DNA from: Sabethes cyaneus
Taxonomy: Eukaryota > Arthropoda > Insecta > Diptera > Culicidae
Direction of reading: 5' to 3'
Assembly: GCF_943734655.1 (NCBI RefSeq)
Contig: NC_071355.1
Location: 11,946,768-12,010,767 of the forward strand
Length of the DNA: 64,000 bases
This document shows, one piece after another, positions 44,455 to 54,174 of this stretch. Numbering within the stretch: the first letter of the stretch is position 1; every line of letters begins with the position of its first letter. The translations under genes and the position numbers were made by a program. Under the pieces are notes generated by a model. The model saw nothing but the letters and a program-made list of their open reading frames with translations. It made no database searches and was not told the DNA's origin.

Positions 44455-44850
44455 GTCACTAAAGCACTAAACCTGGAAGAACACCTTGTAGGCGGTGTTG
44501 ATCAGCCTAATGCCGCAATCTAACCAGTCACCCTTTTTATGGATAGGACAAACCATACCTTCCATCTGCTCCTCCTAAATCTTCGAAATTATCCAGCGGT
44601 TCTTGGCCATTTTTGTAAGGTTCTGCCAGGAGTCGGTCCTTTCCGATGGCTCTATTATTCTTCAGCTGACCAGTTTCTCGTCGGATCTCTACGAGATTGG
44701 GAGCCGGTACGCTGTTATCGTTTGTAGCTAGGGTCACTTCTGTTGTATCTCTTTCTGTTATATCGTCGTTGAGAATCTCAAGTTGAGATGCTTATCGAAA
44801 AACTACTTCCACCTGTCGACAGCCTAACCTTCGTTTGTGATTACTTAAAT
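44455..44850 (-). pseudogene. RTE-type reverse transcriptase fragment
   Basis: On the minus strand, VITNERLGCRQVEVVF (44840-44795), then SVPAPNLVEIRRETGQLKNN and AIGKDRLLAEPYKNGQEPL (44715-44620), then CPIHKKGDWLDCG and LINTAYKV (44545-44480) follow the RTE pre-RT/RT order. Frameshifts and an early stop are present. It lies about 250 bp downstream of the exon at 44110, antisense to it, so it is inferred to be an intronic insertion. Confidence 0.82.
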
Positions 44851-45755
44851 TTGTACAAATCAAATGAACAATTTTAAAATGGTTCCAACTGCTGGTGTTG
44901 GAAAACCGGCCTTTTTGACGTATTGACCGGCCACCTGTTTTGCAAGACGACAGATATAATTACTGTAGGTTATTTTTTTGTCTAATTCTCAGGCAAAACC
45001 GCAACATTCTTGGTCAATGAAAACGTCGGGTTACCTGCCCGGCGGATTTTGAATGATCTCTTTTGTTATGTGGATCCTTTCTACCTAGAAAAGGATCTTC
45101 CCTGGCGCCATGTTGTATACTTTTCACAGCTGCTACTGTAGATTTATTATAAACAGGTAAATTTGCATCAAAGCCCAGGCCAATCAGGTAGTGGCATATG
45201 TGAGTTTTTCCGGTAAAAAATCAATATGAATTTTATACTTACTGCTTAACTTATTTTGGTCAACTAAATATAATATTGTAAAGTTTAATATCGACCTTCA
45301 AATCGATTTGAATGAAGCTTAACTGATTGCTAGTCTTACTTCTTCTTACTTTAGTTAGATTTTTCTTCAGAACGGCTCTAGCACGTGGCCTGCTGCGATG
45401 ATGCAGTTGTTCAGTTGTTCATCTGTTGCACAAATGCTTTTCTAGCTTGCCTCGCTAGCATTGCCGGTTTGCATTTTCTACGGCTTTTCTTCCGTTTGCT
45501 TCGAAACTTGTTTCGCACTAAAAAGGATCTAGTGAGCCTTCTACAAAGTACGTGGAAAACGAGGGGTGCTGCAACTGCAGAACCAAAATTAAATAAGACC
45601 ATACAAACGTAGGACCAGTAGGTCCGTTGTGTGATCTCATAAGTTGAAGTAGACGCTTTTGGAGGCATTTTTTCCTTGTTGGCTATTTTAATCACTACGA
45701 CCATTTGTTTGATCTATTGAGATATATTCCCCGTTTTATTAGAGCTATCATGCTT
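44851..45755 (-). other. Unclassified, with diverged minus-strand frames
   Basis: The minus strand between about 45230 and 44870 gives readable but broken text (THICHYLIGLGFDANLPVYN; QVAGQYVKKAGFPTPAVGTI) that looks like an old protein remnant of unknown family. A second minus frame (45704-45411) starts MPPKAS (45669) and ends in a basic stretch. Neither has a recognised domain. Confidence 0.3.
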
Positions 45756-45880
45756 GAAATTAAATAAAAAAGAGAACTTTCCAATTAAATTCTACTATGT
45801 ATATTTATTCTTGACAGATACGTTTTTCGCCTACGACTTGCAGGCTTCCTCAGTGTCTGTTTTCGAAATTCGAAAACATT
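45756..45880 (-). repeat. Dispersed repeat with GAAGCCTGCAAGTCGTAGGC core
   Basis: The minus strand reads GACACTGAGGAAGCCTGCAA, then GTCGTAGGCGAAAAACGTAT, CTGTCAAGAATAAATAT and AATTGGAAAGTTCTC. The same order occurs on the plus strand at 54243-54360. It follows the RNase H remnant in the same orientation, so it may be the 3'UTR of that retroelement. Confidence 0.7.
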
Positions 45881-45939
45881 CCTATTTTACTAGGTAAGAT
45901 GCTCCAAAAACTTCAGTAGAGCTATTCTGTCATTGTTTG

Positions 45940-46740
45940 ACCAATGATCGTCATTGTTTGACTAATAGCATTTGTCTAGCTGAAAGTTCCAGGATTTCGC
46001 GAGTTATTGAAATGTTTGGAGAGATAAACCGTTTCGACTGCCTAGCATTGAAAGTGTTATTCCAATTTGATTCCACTTTCGTACATTCCTATGCTTTTAG
46101 CTCTATTTTTAAAGCAGAAGCAGATAAGCCACACAAGAGTTCAGGTCCTACGAATTGATGAGATGATCCGAATTTTGCCAACGCATCAGCTCTTTCATTT
46201 CCATCGATTCCACAATGCCCTGGGACCCAGTATAAGTTAACTTGGTTGCGACAGGACAATTTTTGAAGTGATTGAATGCATTTCCGACATGTTTCGATGT
46301 GCACGTCGCTGACTTTAGAGCGTTTAGAGCTGCTTGGCTGTCGGACATGATATTTTGAATGTCCATAGTTCCTGCGCAAGCACCCAGTCGTACATTCTAG
46401 AATTGCTTGTATTTCAGCTTGGAATACAGTTGGTCATATGCCCATAGGAATTGACATGTTAATTCCTGGGCCAGTTATTCCTGCTCCTACTTGATTGTCC
46501 TTTTTGGAACCATCTGCATGAAAAACAGTCGACCCTAGACGGAGATCGGGACCACCATCTTCCCAAGAATCACGCCTAGGCTCAAATACTCAAATCTTCA
46601 TTATTGATTACAAGAGGATTAATACTAACAGATTTTAGAATACTGAGATGACCTGTAAGATCACCTTCAAAGAGGTTCATAGATCTTTTGATCCTCAGAG
46701 TACTCTTTCCAGCTTTTAATTGCATAAACTAATGCAATGC
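45940..46740 (-). pseudogene. RNase H domain of a LOA/I-type non-LTR retrotransposon
   Basis: The minus strand encodes VFHADGSKKDNQVGAGITGP (first RNase H aspartate) near 46530-46470, VFQAEIQAILE (the catalytic glutamate) near 46425-46390, SDSQAALNALKSA (second aspartate) near 46350-46310, then NLYWVPGHCGIDGNERADAL (His and last Asp) at 46235-46175. A C-terminal RQSKRFISPNISI follows near 46040-46000. All catalytic positions are recognisable but two frameshifts split them. RNase H after RT is typical of I, R1 and LOA clades; LOA fits the motif wording best. Confidence 0.88.
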
Positions 46741-46751
46741 AATGCAATCCT

Positions 46752-46884
46752 CCCAGTTGGCCTCGAGGTAAGACGGTGGTCTAATGAGCCAGTCGTCGTA
46801 TGTTCGAATCTCGGCTGGGAGAGGCTGTTAGAGTCCATAGGATCGTAGCACTGACCCCGAACTGTTCTGTATTCTAACAGGTCG
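46752..46884 (+). mobile_element. tRNA-derived SINE, 3'-truncated copy
   Basis: A box-like TTGGCCTCGAGGTAAG and B box GTTCGAATCTCGGCTGGGAG are separated by the usual 30-40 bp. The body continues AGGCTGTTAGAGTCCATAGG, GATCGTAGCACTGACCCCG, CTGTTCTGTATTCTAACAG. It then joins a phrase (TTTTTGGAGCGTCTTAGTAG) resembling the 3' end of the adjacent retroelement, instead of the SINE tail seen in the intact copy at 49221. Confidence 0.82.
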
Positions 46885-47049
46885 GTTTTTGGAGCGTCTT
46901 AGTAGAATACGAAACCTAAAATTAAAAAAGAAGAAAACCTAAAATTAAAAGAAGATATGACGACTGACCTATTAGGCCACCACCATACCTCGAGACCAAC
47001 TGGGAGGCAATTAAATACCACAATAGAGGTGAGCTTCCAAGATTTGCTG

Positions 47050-47195
47050 ATATACGACTACGTAAGAAAGGTTTGGGATAGGGTTTCATTCCAAAAAATC
47101 GAAAAATGCGAGCGTCACGAAAATATGAAAGATTTTGAACTCTAATAGCTCTGCCAATTATGAATGGATTTTCATGGTTTAGATGTAACAACTAT
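47050..47195 (+). repeat. GACGTAGGACTACGTC-family repeat, 5' part, split by insertion
   Basis: Contains ACGACTACGTAAG, GGGTTTCATTCCAAAAAATC and GCGTCACGAAAATATGAAAG, then AGCTCTGCCAATTATGAATG and TTTTCATGGTTTAGAT, matching 4325-4440. Its continuation, starting CTATGTGATTTCTA, is found at 51318, after a 4.1-kb insertion. Confidence 0.72.
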
Positions 47196-47249
47196 GGGGT
47201 CGTGCAATAATTACGTAAGGGCTTTTTCCTCATTTTTAAGCCCCCCCTC

Positions 47250-49062
47250 CCCCCTATATAAGATTTTGTAAGAGTTTGGTCAATCCCCCCTCCCCCCCGT
47301 AAAAAATCTGAGTAAGATTTTTTTAAACATCAAAATTCAAGTTTGATTTAAAAAGTTAGGCATTGAATGAATTTTGAAACAGTCAACAACGTTCAAACAA
47401 GTTCATAAATACCAAAGTTCAAACAAATTCATAGAAAAAACAAACAATATCACCTTCCAGTATTGGACAAAAGGTAGAAGTCAAAATGACTACTTGTCAA
47501 GCATAGCTACCAATACCCCCCCCCCTTCCTTTCCGCTCTTCCCCACCTTCACCAAAAAAATTTTCATTTCTTTCCCTACCGTCCCTTCATCAATTGTAGA
47601 ACCATCGTTTCAAAAAATATTAATATATATGTATGACCGCATTTCAAGGTCAAGACTAAAAACTTGAGATTAGTCTAAACAATATCAATTATCTGTTGTA
47701 AATCCCTTTATGGGCCACTCACGAACAGACCGTATCTCAGCGTTGAGGTTGTCAATAAATGTTGATGTATGCTCAGAAACTCACTAGCGTTCACTTAAGG
47801 GGAAACCGAAAGTGGCTCAAAGATGGCTGGATAAATGGCTACCACTCGAAGCATGTATTGTTTTCGCCTTAAAAATGCATCTGTATTGGCAGAGCACGCT
47901 TTCGCCACGAAATCAGTGCTTCCAGCGCTGTTATAATTTCCTAAAACTTGTAATTCAATTTATCGATCTGCTATGTATCAATAAACGCTCAGCAAAACAT
48001 TTTTGCTAATGGAAAATAAATTTAACTGAACATATCGATCATTACGTATTCAGAAAAGCGACCAATGTATAATTTGGAATTAGTTAATAAATATTTGGTT
48101 AGGCACATATTTCGTTGAACTAGCGATTTCCGAAAAAGCAGCAACACAGTATCAAACATTCGTCACACCAATGACCATTTAAAGAGCTTTCAACTTTCGC
48201 CGCATCGATGAGCTTAGAGTGAAGTAAACAATCAAAACGCAAACGCAGGAATCAAAAACGCAATCCGATGCAAGCGGATTAATTAAACATCCTAGTGATC
48301 CTACGCATTATTCAGTTGCTGCTGTTAATTTTGATTGAATCGGAATGCCTTGATAAAGAAAACAAACCCTTTTTCGGGATGTTTGTAGTCAGTGCGGTTG
48401 GCTGCGGATCAGCTGTTTATGTTTGCAAGCTCCGCTATTTGACATATATAACCAATACTAATGCAAAATTCAAATAAACGTTTAGGTTTTTAACGAACAC
48501 ATGAGATGTACAGTACAGTGTTTGTCGCTAACACAACACCTAACACAATAACGTTAGCCACTTTCGGTTCCGCCTTAATTCGCATCCACTCTAAAACGTC
48601 TGAACACGTGTCCTCGTCAAGTAGCGTACAAAGAACTCCTTTGCCTCTACTAGATGACACGCGACATGGTCTTATATTGGAATTGGCACTACGTTGCGTC
48701 TAATGTACAGATCTGTAAAGACCATCCGCGGTTTCCTTTGAAGCAAAATGCTGACCCCACTCTGGTCACATGCGGTAGGCAAGATCTTTGGTAACAAAAG
48801 AACAATACATCCCAAGAAACATTTTTGTTGTATAGTAGCTTATCAAGCACTTGTTCCATTGATACATCTACACATTAGTTGAATAAGTTACGTTTAAACA
48901 AAAATGGATTGGGATAGGCAGTTGCAACGAAATATGTTGGAATAATAGCATAAACCAATGACATCAGATGACTCTGGAACAAGTAGGCCTACTGCTGTTT
49001 TCTTGAGTAGGCAAGCTCAGCAGGTTGCTACGTATTTCCTTGCAGCATGAAGGATTTCAACA
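47250..49062. other. Interior of the 47196 element, no transposase recognised
   Basis: Contains a repeat phrase TATTGGACAAAAGGTAGAAG (47461) followed by CTACTTGTCAAGCATAGCTA and a C-run. The same phrase in reverse complement is at 52690-52757. Small frames (47812-48009, 48295-48477, 48506-48703) have no recognisable motif. CCCAAGAAACATTTTTGTTG at 48809 is a common-looking dispersed motif. Confidence 0.4.
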
Positions 49063-49220
49063 CTTCACAACATGGGCGTAGCCAGAAAAGTTCCTTGGGG
49101 GGGGGTTTTACCAAAACAAATCTGACCAAGCCTAACCGTAAGCAGCTTATTCAGGAAATGGAGTATTATTTTCAGTTAAAAACTATTTTGGTTGAAATTG
49201 AGTGTTCTGCATCAGACAAA

Positions 49221-49433
49221 TGCCGCCTAGTTGGTTTCGAGGTACGATGCTGGGTCAACAAATCAGTCGTCGCATGTTCGAATCTCGGCTAGGCGGTGCT
49301 GCTAGATAGAGCCAGTAGGATTTTTGTACTAGCCCGGTAACTGTCCTGTACTGTAGTAGCCGACTGCGAAGTTTGTCGATGAAGAGGGATCAAGTCTTAG
49401 AAAGGACGTTTAATCCCACGGCTTTGCTTTGCT
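49221..49433 (+). mobile_element. Intact tRNA-derived SINE, 213 bp, 11-bp target duplication
   Basis: A perfect 11-bp duplication, CATCAGACAAA, at 49210-49220 and 49434-49444 bounds it. It has an A-box-like TAGTTGGTTTCGAGGTA, a B box GTTCGAATCTCGGCTAGG, a tRNA-unrelated body (AGCCAGTAGGATTTTTGTAC, GTCCTGTACTGTAGTAGCCG) and a 3' end with repeated GGCTTTGCTTTGCT. SINEs are transcribed by Pol III from the internal boxes and moved by a LINE enzyme. The clean duplication shows recent insertion. Confidence 0.92.
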
Positions 49434-49483
49434 CATCAGACAAAAAATCAAATTGAAATAACAGAGTTAAAGTTATGGCTTCC

Positions 49484-49552
49484 CAGCCGGCATTGAGGTA
49501 CGTTGTATGTTCGAATCTCGGCTGGAAGAGGCTGTTAAAATCCATAGAACTG
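49484..49552 (+). mobile_element. SINE 5' fragment
   Basis: CTTCCCAGCCGGCATTGAGG, then GTATGTTCGAATCTCGGCTG and GGCTGTTAAAATCCATAG match the 5' half of the copy at 46752. The spacing between A- and B-box regions is shortened by about 12 bp. It is truncated where the RTE fragment begins. Confidence 0.75.
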
Positions 49553-49755
49553 AGTCTCTTCAAGACGCAGCGAGAGTGCTGAAGAACAACTTATGCTGTA
49601 TGATTCTCGACATCGCTCGTAAGGTGATCCGACGATCAGATTTCGAAAAGAGAGGTTTGATTCTTAGTAAATGTAGCAAACTTCTTGGCTAAGCAGATGA
49701 CTTTGCCATGTGGCTAAGCAGGTTACAGAAACTTTGCCACGACGAAGGCCATCTG

Positions 49756-50002
49756 GTCGGTGTTAAATCAGACCGGACCAAGTCGCAAAATTTAAAATAA
49801 TAAGGTAATGACAGCAAACGATTAAGAATTTCGTAAGCTACATTTTACTCTAATAAGATCAAACAAATGTTGCAAACAGCCAGAGATATGAAATGGTTTC
49901 GAACGATCGATAGCTTTCAACTACACAGCAGCAGCAAACTTTGACTTCGTTTTTCACGAAATCAAATTTTTGTCACTTGGTTCGGTCTGACTTAACACCG
50001 AC
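49756..50002. mobile_element. 247-bp MITE with 6-bp target duplication (copy 1)
   Basis: CATCTG at 49750-49755 and 50003-50008 is a perfect duplication. Ends GTCGGTGTTAAATCAGACCG and (inverse) GTCGGTGTTAAGTCAGACCG are inverted repeats with one mismatch, continuing with ACCAAGT. Non-coding interior. Its insertion splits the RTE fragment. Confidence 0.92.
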
Positions 50003-50094
50003 CATCTGTGCTAGACTGAAGGCGGAGCCTTGCAGGATTGGGCTTTAAATCAACGTGTCGAAGACCAAATACATGAATGATAATAGTTCAAATG

Positions 50095-50340
50095 GTCGCT
50101 GTTAAGTCAGACCGAGCCAAGTGACAAAAATCTTATTTCGAGAAAAACGCGTTCAAAATTTGCTGCTCTGTATGGTTTGTAACTATCAATTGTTCGAAAT
50201 CATCTCATAACACTGACTGTTTGCAACATTTATGTAGTCTTATTAGAGTAAAATGTAGCTAAGAAAATTCTTGAACGTTTGCTGTCATTAACTCATTCTT
50301 TTAAATTTTGCGATTTAGTCTGGTCTGATTTAACGCGGAT
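50095..50340. mobile_element. 246-bp MITE with 6-bp target duplication (copy 2, opposite orientation)
   Basis: CAAATG at 50089-50094 and 50341-50346 duplicates. The left end is GTCGCTGTTAAGTCAGACCG and the inverse of the right end is ATCCGCGTTAAATCAGACCA, a similar terminus with more mutations. It is the reverse complement of copy 1, only 86 bp away. A third, truncated copy is at 5537. Confidence 0.9.
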
Positions 50341-51317
50341 CAAATGAGACGATCGTGCTTTTTCGCGGACGGTAATCGTTGACGGCGACGATCCAGAAGT
50401 CGTAGATGAGCTCGTGTATGTGAGATCGCTGGTAGCCGCGGATAACAACACAAATAAGGAGATCCAGCGGCATATTCAAGCAGGACAACGGGCCTACTTT
50501 GAGCTTCGCCAAACGCTGCGATTAAGAGGCATAAGCCACCTTAGGAACCTGACAATGTACAAACCCCCTATTAGACCGATAGACCATGCTCACGGAGGAC
50601 TTACGCGCCTTTGCGGACGGCATTTGACGAAGTGCAAGCTGAAAGCGAAGAGTAGCGGAGGTGCATGAATCAAAGGCAACATACACTGCTCGGGAAGATT
50701 ACCAACGTGCATTTGGAGTAAAGTACAGTGAACTAGTCACGTCGTAAGGAAAACGGTTCTATAAAACAACCCCACCGACACCGGCACATAGCGACTCAAC
50801 GTGCGAGATGGCTCGTCCAGGTCTAAAGCGACATTTTTTATTTTTTAAGTAAAAACTGCGACTTCAGAGATACCTGGAAAATGGACGACGAGTAACTCAA
50901 GATCGCATTAAATGGGGCTTAAAACAGCACAAACCACCCCGGCTCTAAGTTCACGACGCCGACGGGGATCGTACAATCAGCCCCGTACATTTTCCTATAC
51001 TTTAAACAACAGCTGGCTGTGAAATTTCAAGCTTGAAAGTGTATAACAAATTTTCTCCTGGGGGGGGTTTGAACCCCCAAAACCCCCCCCGTCGCTACGC
51101 CCATGCTTCACAACTTTACTCATCAATTTAAAAAATTTTGTAACAAGTAACATGAGCTGCTAATAAAAATGTGCATTTTTCACAATATTTTCGTGTGTGA
51201 AAATCTTACGTAAGAAATAATTAAAGCCCCTTCCCCCCAAAATAAGATTTTGTAAGATTTCGCGGAACTCCCCCTCCCCCCATATTATGCCTTACGTAAT
51301 TAGTGCACGGCCCCTAT

Positions 51318-51612
51318 GTGATTTCTATTATAACATTCTTTTTCAATCACTAATTAGAGAAAATTAACGAAAAGTTTCAAGGTCAAATATCCCCATACAT
51401 TTTCTTTGTGATCGCCTTGCTCCACAGGCAGGGACGACAGTTAAATACACCATCTGTTTTCTGTTATTTCGATTACTTAAGTTTTAGAAAATAAAGCATC
51501 AAAACCCCCTCGTCCCAACAGCTTGAATATTCTTTACGACGTTCAGACTTATACTAATTTGGTATTTGTGCTTGGGAAGTACGCCAGAAAAAGTGATAAA
51601 GTCCTCTCGTCT
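51318..51612 (+). repeat. GACGTAGGACTACGTC-family repeat, 3' part after insertion
   Basis: Begins TGATTTCTATTATAACATTC and continues AACGAAAAGTTTCAAGGTCA, CAGGGACGACAGTTAAATAC, then GTGCTTGGGAAGTACGCCAG, matching 4470-4770. It is the continuation of 47050-47195. Confidence 0.75.
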
Positions 51613-51615
51613 TAA

Positions 51616-52474
51616 CCTTTACGCCCCCGACATCAAAAATGAAGATACTTTCAGTTACACTTTTGGCTCTATCTTCACTGATTTTCAATCGATTTTTATG
51701 CAACTAGTCTTAAAAGAACCACGTTAGATTGGCCTTTAATGGAAAACTATACTGGTAAATTATGGTTCCATTTTCCCGGAGATATTCCAGATCGCAGTGG
51801 GATTTTTTTTTGACATCATAAGTAACAGATGAAATAAAATTAGAAATCTGCAATTGACTGCGCAAAAGTTGTCCATTTTATTTGTGGTCACTAAATGAAT
51901 TTTACACTATCCTGTAGAGCGCTGGCTTACGCCTCACACTCCGGAACATCCGTTGTCGGTTCTACCGGAACTCAAAAGTGGTCATTTAGTATTCCCTTAG
52001 AAAATATGGCAAATGTAATATCAAATGACAGGATTTTTCAACACGAGCTCTTTAGTGCACATTTGGATGTATTTTGAGTCGATCTGGAGATTCCGGAACA
52101 TTCGGCATTGGTTCTACCGGAATTTAAGAGGAGTCATTTGGAATCCTCTTCCAAAACATGGCAAATGGGGTATCAAATCACAGGATTTTTCAACACGAGC
52201 TCTTTAGTGGACATTTAGATGTATTTTGAGCCGATTTGGACATTTTCACACCCCATTTGCTCTTGTTACTTATGGCGTCAAAACAAATCCCACTGCGATC
52301 TGGAATATCTCCGGGAAAATGGAACCATATTTTACCAGCATATTTTTCCATCAAAGGCCCATCTAATGTGGTTCTTTAAACACTAGTTGCATAAAAATCA
52401 ATTGAAAATCATTGGAGATAGAGCCAAAAGTGTAACTGAAAGTACCTTTATTTTTGATATCGGGGACGTAAAGG
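51616..52474. mobile_element. 859-bp foldback element, about 216-bp TIRs
   Basis: The ends CCTTTACGCCCCCGACATCA and (inverse) CCTTTACGTCCCCGATATCA stay complementary for about 216 bp (51616-51831 and 52258-52474). Flanks are TTAA at 51612-51615 and TTGA at 52475-52478, so a TTAA duplication with one mutation is likely. The interior contains two direct copies of a 152-bp unit (from about 51950 and 52102). Non-coding. Confidence 0.82.
51950..52250 (+). repeat. Two direct 152-bp repeats inside the foldback element
   Basis: GGTTCTACCGGAA recurs at 51958 and 52110. Each copy continues with GGTCATTTAGTATTCCCTTA-like text, a TATCAAAT-ACAGGATTTTTC segment and CACGAGCTCTTTAGT-CACATT. Apparent open frames (51895-52077, 52025-52207) are repeats of each other and not genes. 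Confidence 0.85.
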
Positions 52475-52479
52475 TTGAC

Positions 52480-53115
52480 AAGATTGCTTAGGACCGCGAC
52501 AAACCAAGTCCAATTTGTTGTCCTGAAATGTGTACTTTCAGGACATCAAATTGGACTGACCTGATTAAATCTGATGTCTTGTATGAAAAAGGGGTTGACG
52601 GAATATTCATGCATGTAACGTGATGCAGTAATTTCAAAGTGAGGAAGAATTACCGGCGATCCGAGAATAGATTTTGGGTGAGGGGGGGGAGGCTTATTGG
52701 TAGCTACGCTTAACAAGTAGTCGTTGTGACTCCTACCTTTTGTCCAATGCTGGAAGCCCTGGTAACATGCAGGCTCAGTTCGGGAAACTTGATTAGACCC
52801 CCCAAGCATTCATCCTTAGTTACGGGTTGCGCTACACCGAGGATTGCAGTCCTCTTCAGCAATTTACTCAGAATGTTGCCGGCTACATTGAGAGCAAAGA
52901 GTTTTTTACAAGATTTGCCTCAGTGTGCAGATCTAGATGGATCCATCGCATGTTAGCCATGGAGCCATCCAGCGCTGCACATCGAAAGACAAATTTGAAC
53001 ACTCCTCCTTTATCCTGGCTTGTGACAGACAGCTCGGGTCCCGATCCAATTTCTCCATCACTTGTTCACTTTTTGCCTTTCTACTATATAAATATATAGT
53101 ATAAAGGTATAGAAA
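52480..53115. other. Mixed dispersed sequence, no recognised gene
   Basis: 52690-52757 is the reverse complement of the phrase at 47461-47525, next to a G-run. The 90-codon frame at 52827-53099 has no recognised motif. No splice or promoter evidence. Confidence 0.35.
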
Positions 53116-53214
53116 TCACTTGGAAAACCGGAAATGGAAAGAAGGTCCTGCGAGCCGAATGTCATATACCATTCGACTCAGTTTTGAAAACTGAGCATTT
53201 TCTGTGTGTGTGTA

Positions 53215-53272
<58 letters not shown>

Positions 53273-53620
53273 TGTGTGTGTGTGTATGTGACGCTTTTAA
53301 TCTCACTCACTTTTCTCGGAGATGGCTGGACCGATTTTAATGTTTTTAGTGTCAAATGAAAGGTCTAGGTGTCCCATTGGTCGCTATTGAATTTCATACT
53401 GATCGGACTTTTAGTTCAAAAGTTATGTATAAAAATACGAAAAATATGGGACTTCATTATCTCATAGGTCCCTTAACCGATTTGAACAAAATTGATTGCA
53501 TATGAAAGAGGAGCCTTGCAAACCCTTAACTTCCAAATTTCATGATGATTGGACTTGTAGTTTGAAAGTTATATAAAGAAATGTGAAAAGATAGTATTTA
53601 AAACATATTTTTGTAACATA
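53116..53620 (+). repeat. Dispersed mosquito-type repeat with embedded GT microsatellite
   Basis: CCGAATGTCATATACCATTC and GACTCAGTT precede a GT-rich run (53203-53288), followed by CTCACTCACTTTTCTCGGAG, ATGGCTGGACCGATTTTAAT, GTCAAATGAAAGGTCTAGGT and TATTGAATTTCATACTGATC. I recognise this order (CATTCGACTCAG, GT run, TTTCTCGGAGATGGCTGNACCGATTTT) as a very common mosquito repeat; no protein is encoded. Confidence 0.75.
53203..53288 (+). repeat. GT microsatellite
   Basis: Nearly pure GT dinucleotides with a few GTAT interruptions. Confidence 0.97.
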
Positions 53621-53821
53621 TAAGCATTAATTCAATGAAAAACATCACACATTTTATTATTATTTGAAAATTACTGCTGAGATCTATCAAACAAAACCGA
53701 GTTATTGAAAATCGGACGGTTCATTCAAAAGTTATTTAAACTTTAACATTTAAGCACCGTATATTAAACCGTTAAAACGTGTGAAATCAAAACAAATGTT
53801 GATAGTATTCAATGTGTGTGA

Positions 53822-54060
53822 TATATGAGTGTATGTATGTATGTGTGTATAAATGTATGTATGTATGTGTGTATGTATGTATGTATGTATGTATGTATGT
53901 ATGTATGTATGTATGTATGCATGTGTGTATGTATGTATGTATGTATGTATGTATGTATGTATGTATGTATGTGTGTATGTATGCATGTATGTATGTATGT
54001 ATGTATGTATTTATGTATGTATGTATGTATGTATGTATGTATGTATGTGTGTGTGTATGT
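53822..54060 (+). repeat. TGTA tetranucleotide microsatellite, about 240 bp
   Basis: Roughly 55 copies of TATG with occasional TGTG, TGCA and TTTA variants. All three frames of both strands are open and give MYVC or HTYI repeats; none is a gene. Confidence 0.97.
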
Positions 54061-54174
54061 GGTGACAATTCGCAATTCGCTTAGTAAATTTGCATTTAAA
54101 TTCAAGAAAAGTAAGAAACATGTCAATTGTCTGAAGTTTTTGAAGCCTCTTAGTGGAATACGAACTTTGAAATT

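Larger units (their letters stand above)
49553..50960 (+). pseudogene. RTE-type RT 3' half, split by two MITEs
   Basis: Plus-strand text in family order: MILDIARKVIRRSDFEKRG and LLG-stop-ADDFAMWLSRL (catalytic YADD altered) at 49595-49725; after the first MITE, ARLKAEPCRIGL and INVSKTKYMN (50010-50080); after the second, AFSRTVIVDGDDPEVVDELV then YVRSLVAADNNTNKEIQRHI and QAGQRAYFELRQTLRLRG (50355-50530). Joining the text across the MITE sites restores the family order, confirming them as insertions. The reading frame is broken at several places besides. Confidence 0.88.
49071..51105. mobile_element. 2.03-kb element with 8-bp target duplication and CATGGGCGTAGC ends
   Basis: An exact 8-bp duplication, CTTCACAA, lies at 49063-49070 and 51106-51113. 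Termini CATGGGCGTAGC (left) and GCTACGCCCATG (right) are a perfect 12-bp inverted pair, followed by G-runs at the left and C-runs at the right. 8-bp duplications are made by hAT and P superfamilies; CATG ends are closer to P, but there is no transposase to decide. It carries a SINE and an RTE fragment that itself holds two MITEs. Confidence 0.88.
47196..51314. mobile_element. 4.1-kb TIR element, PIF/Harbinger-like, hosting nested insertions
   Basis: Flanked by TAT at 47193-47195 and 51315-51317. Termini GGGGTCGTGCAATAATTACG and (inverse) GGGGCCGTGCACTAATTACG stay inverted for 27 bp with two mismatches, then both ends carry C- or G-runs and AAGATTTTGTAAGA motifs. GGG ends with a 3-bp duplication are typical of PIF/Harbinger, but no transposase was seen, so the superfamily is inferred. 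About half of its length is the nested 8-bp-TSD element at 49071-51105. Confidence 0.75.

Noticed and set aside
45385..45612. Cysteine-rich hydrophobic 75-residue protein
   Set aside because: Overlaps an equally open minus-strand frame; no signal peptide cleavage pattern or splice context.
46790..46830. tRNA gene suggested by the B box GTTCGAATC
   Set aside because: No acceptor stem or full cloverleaf; it is the internal promoter of a SINE, as are 49268-49290 and 49507-49525.
51895..52207. Two 60-residue open frames as tandem small genes
   Set aside because: They are the 152-bp direct repeats inside a foldback element, read in different frames.
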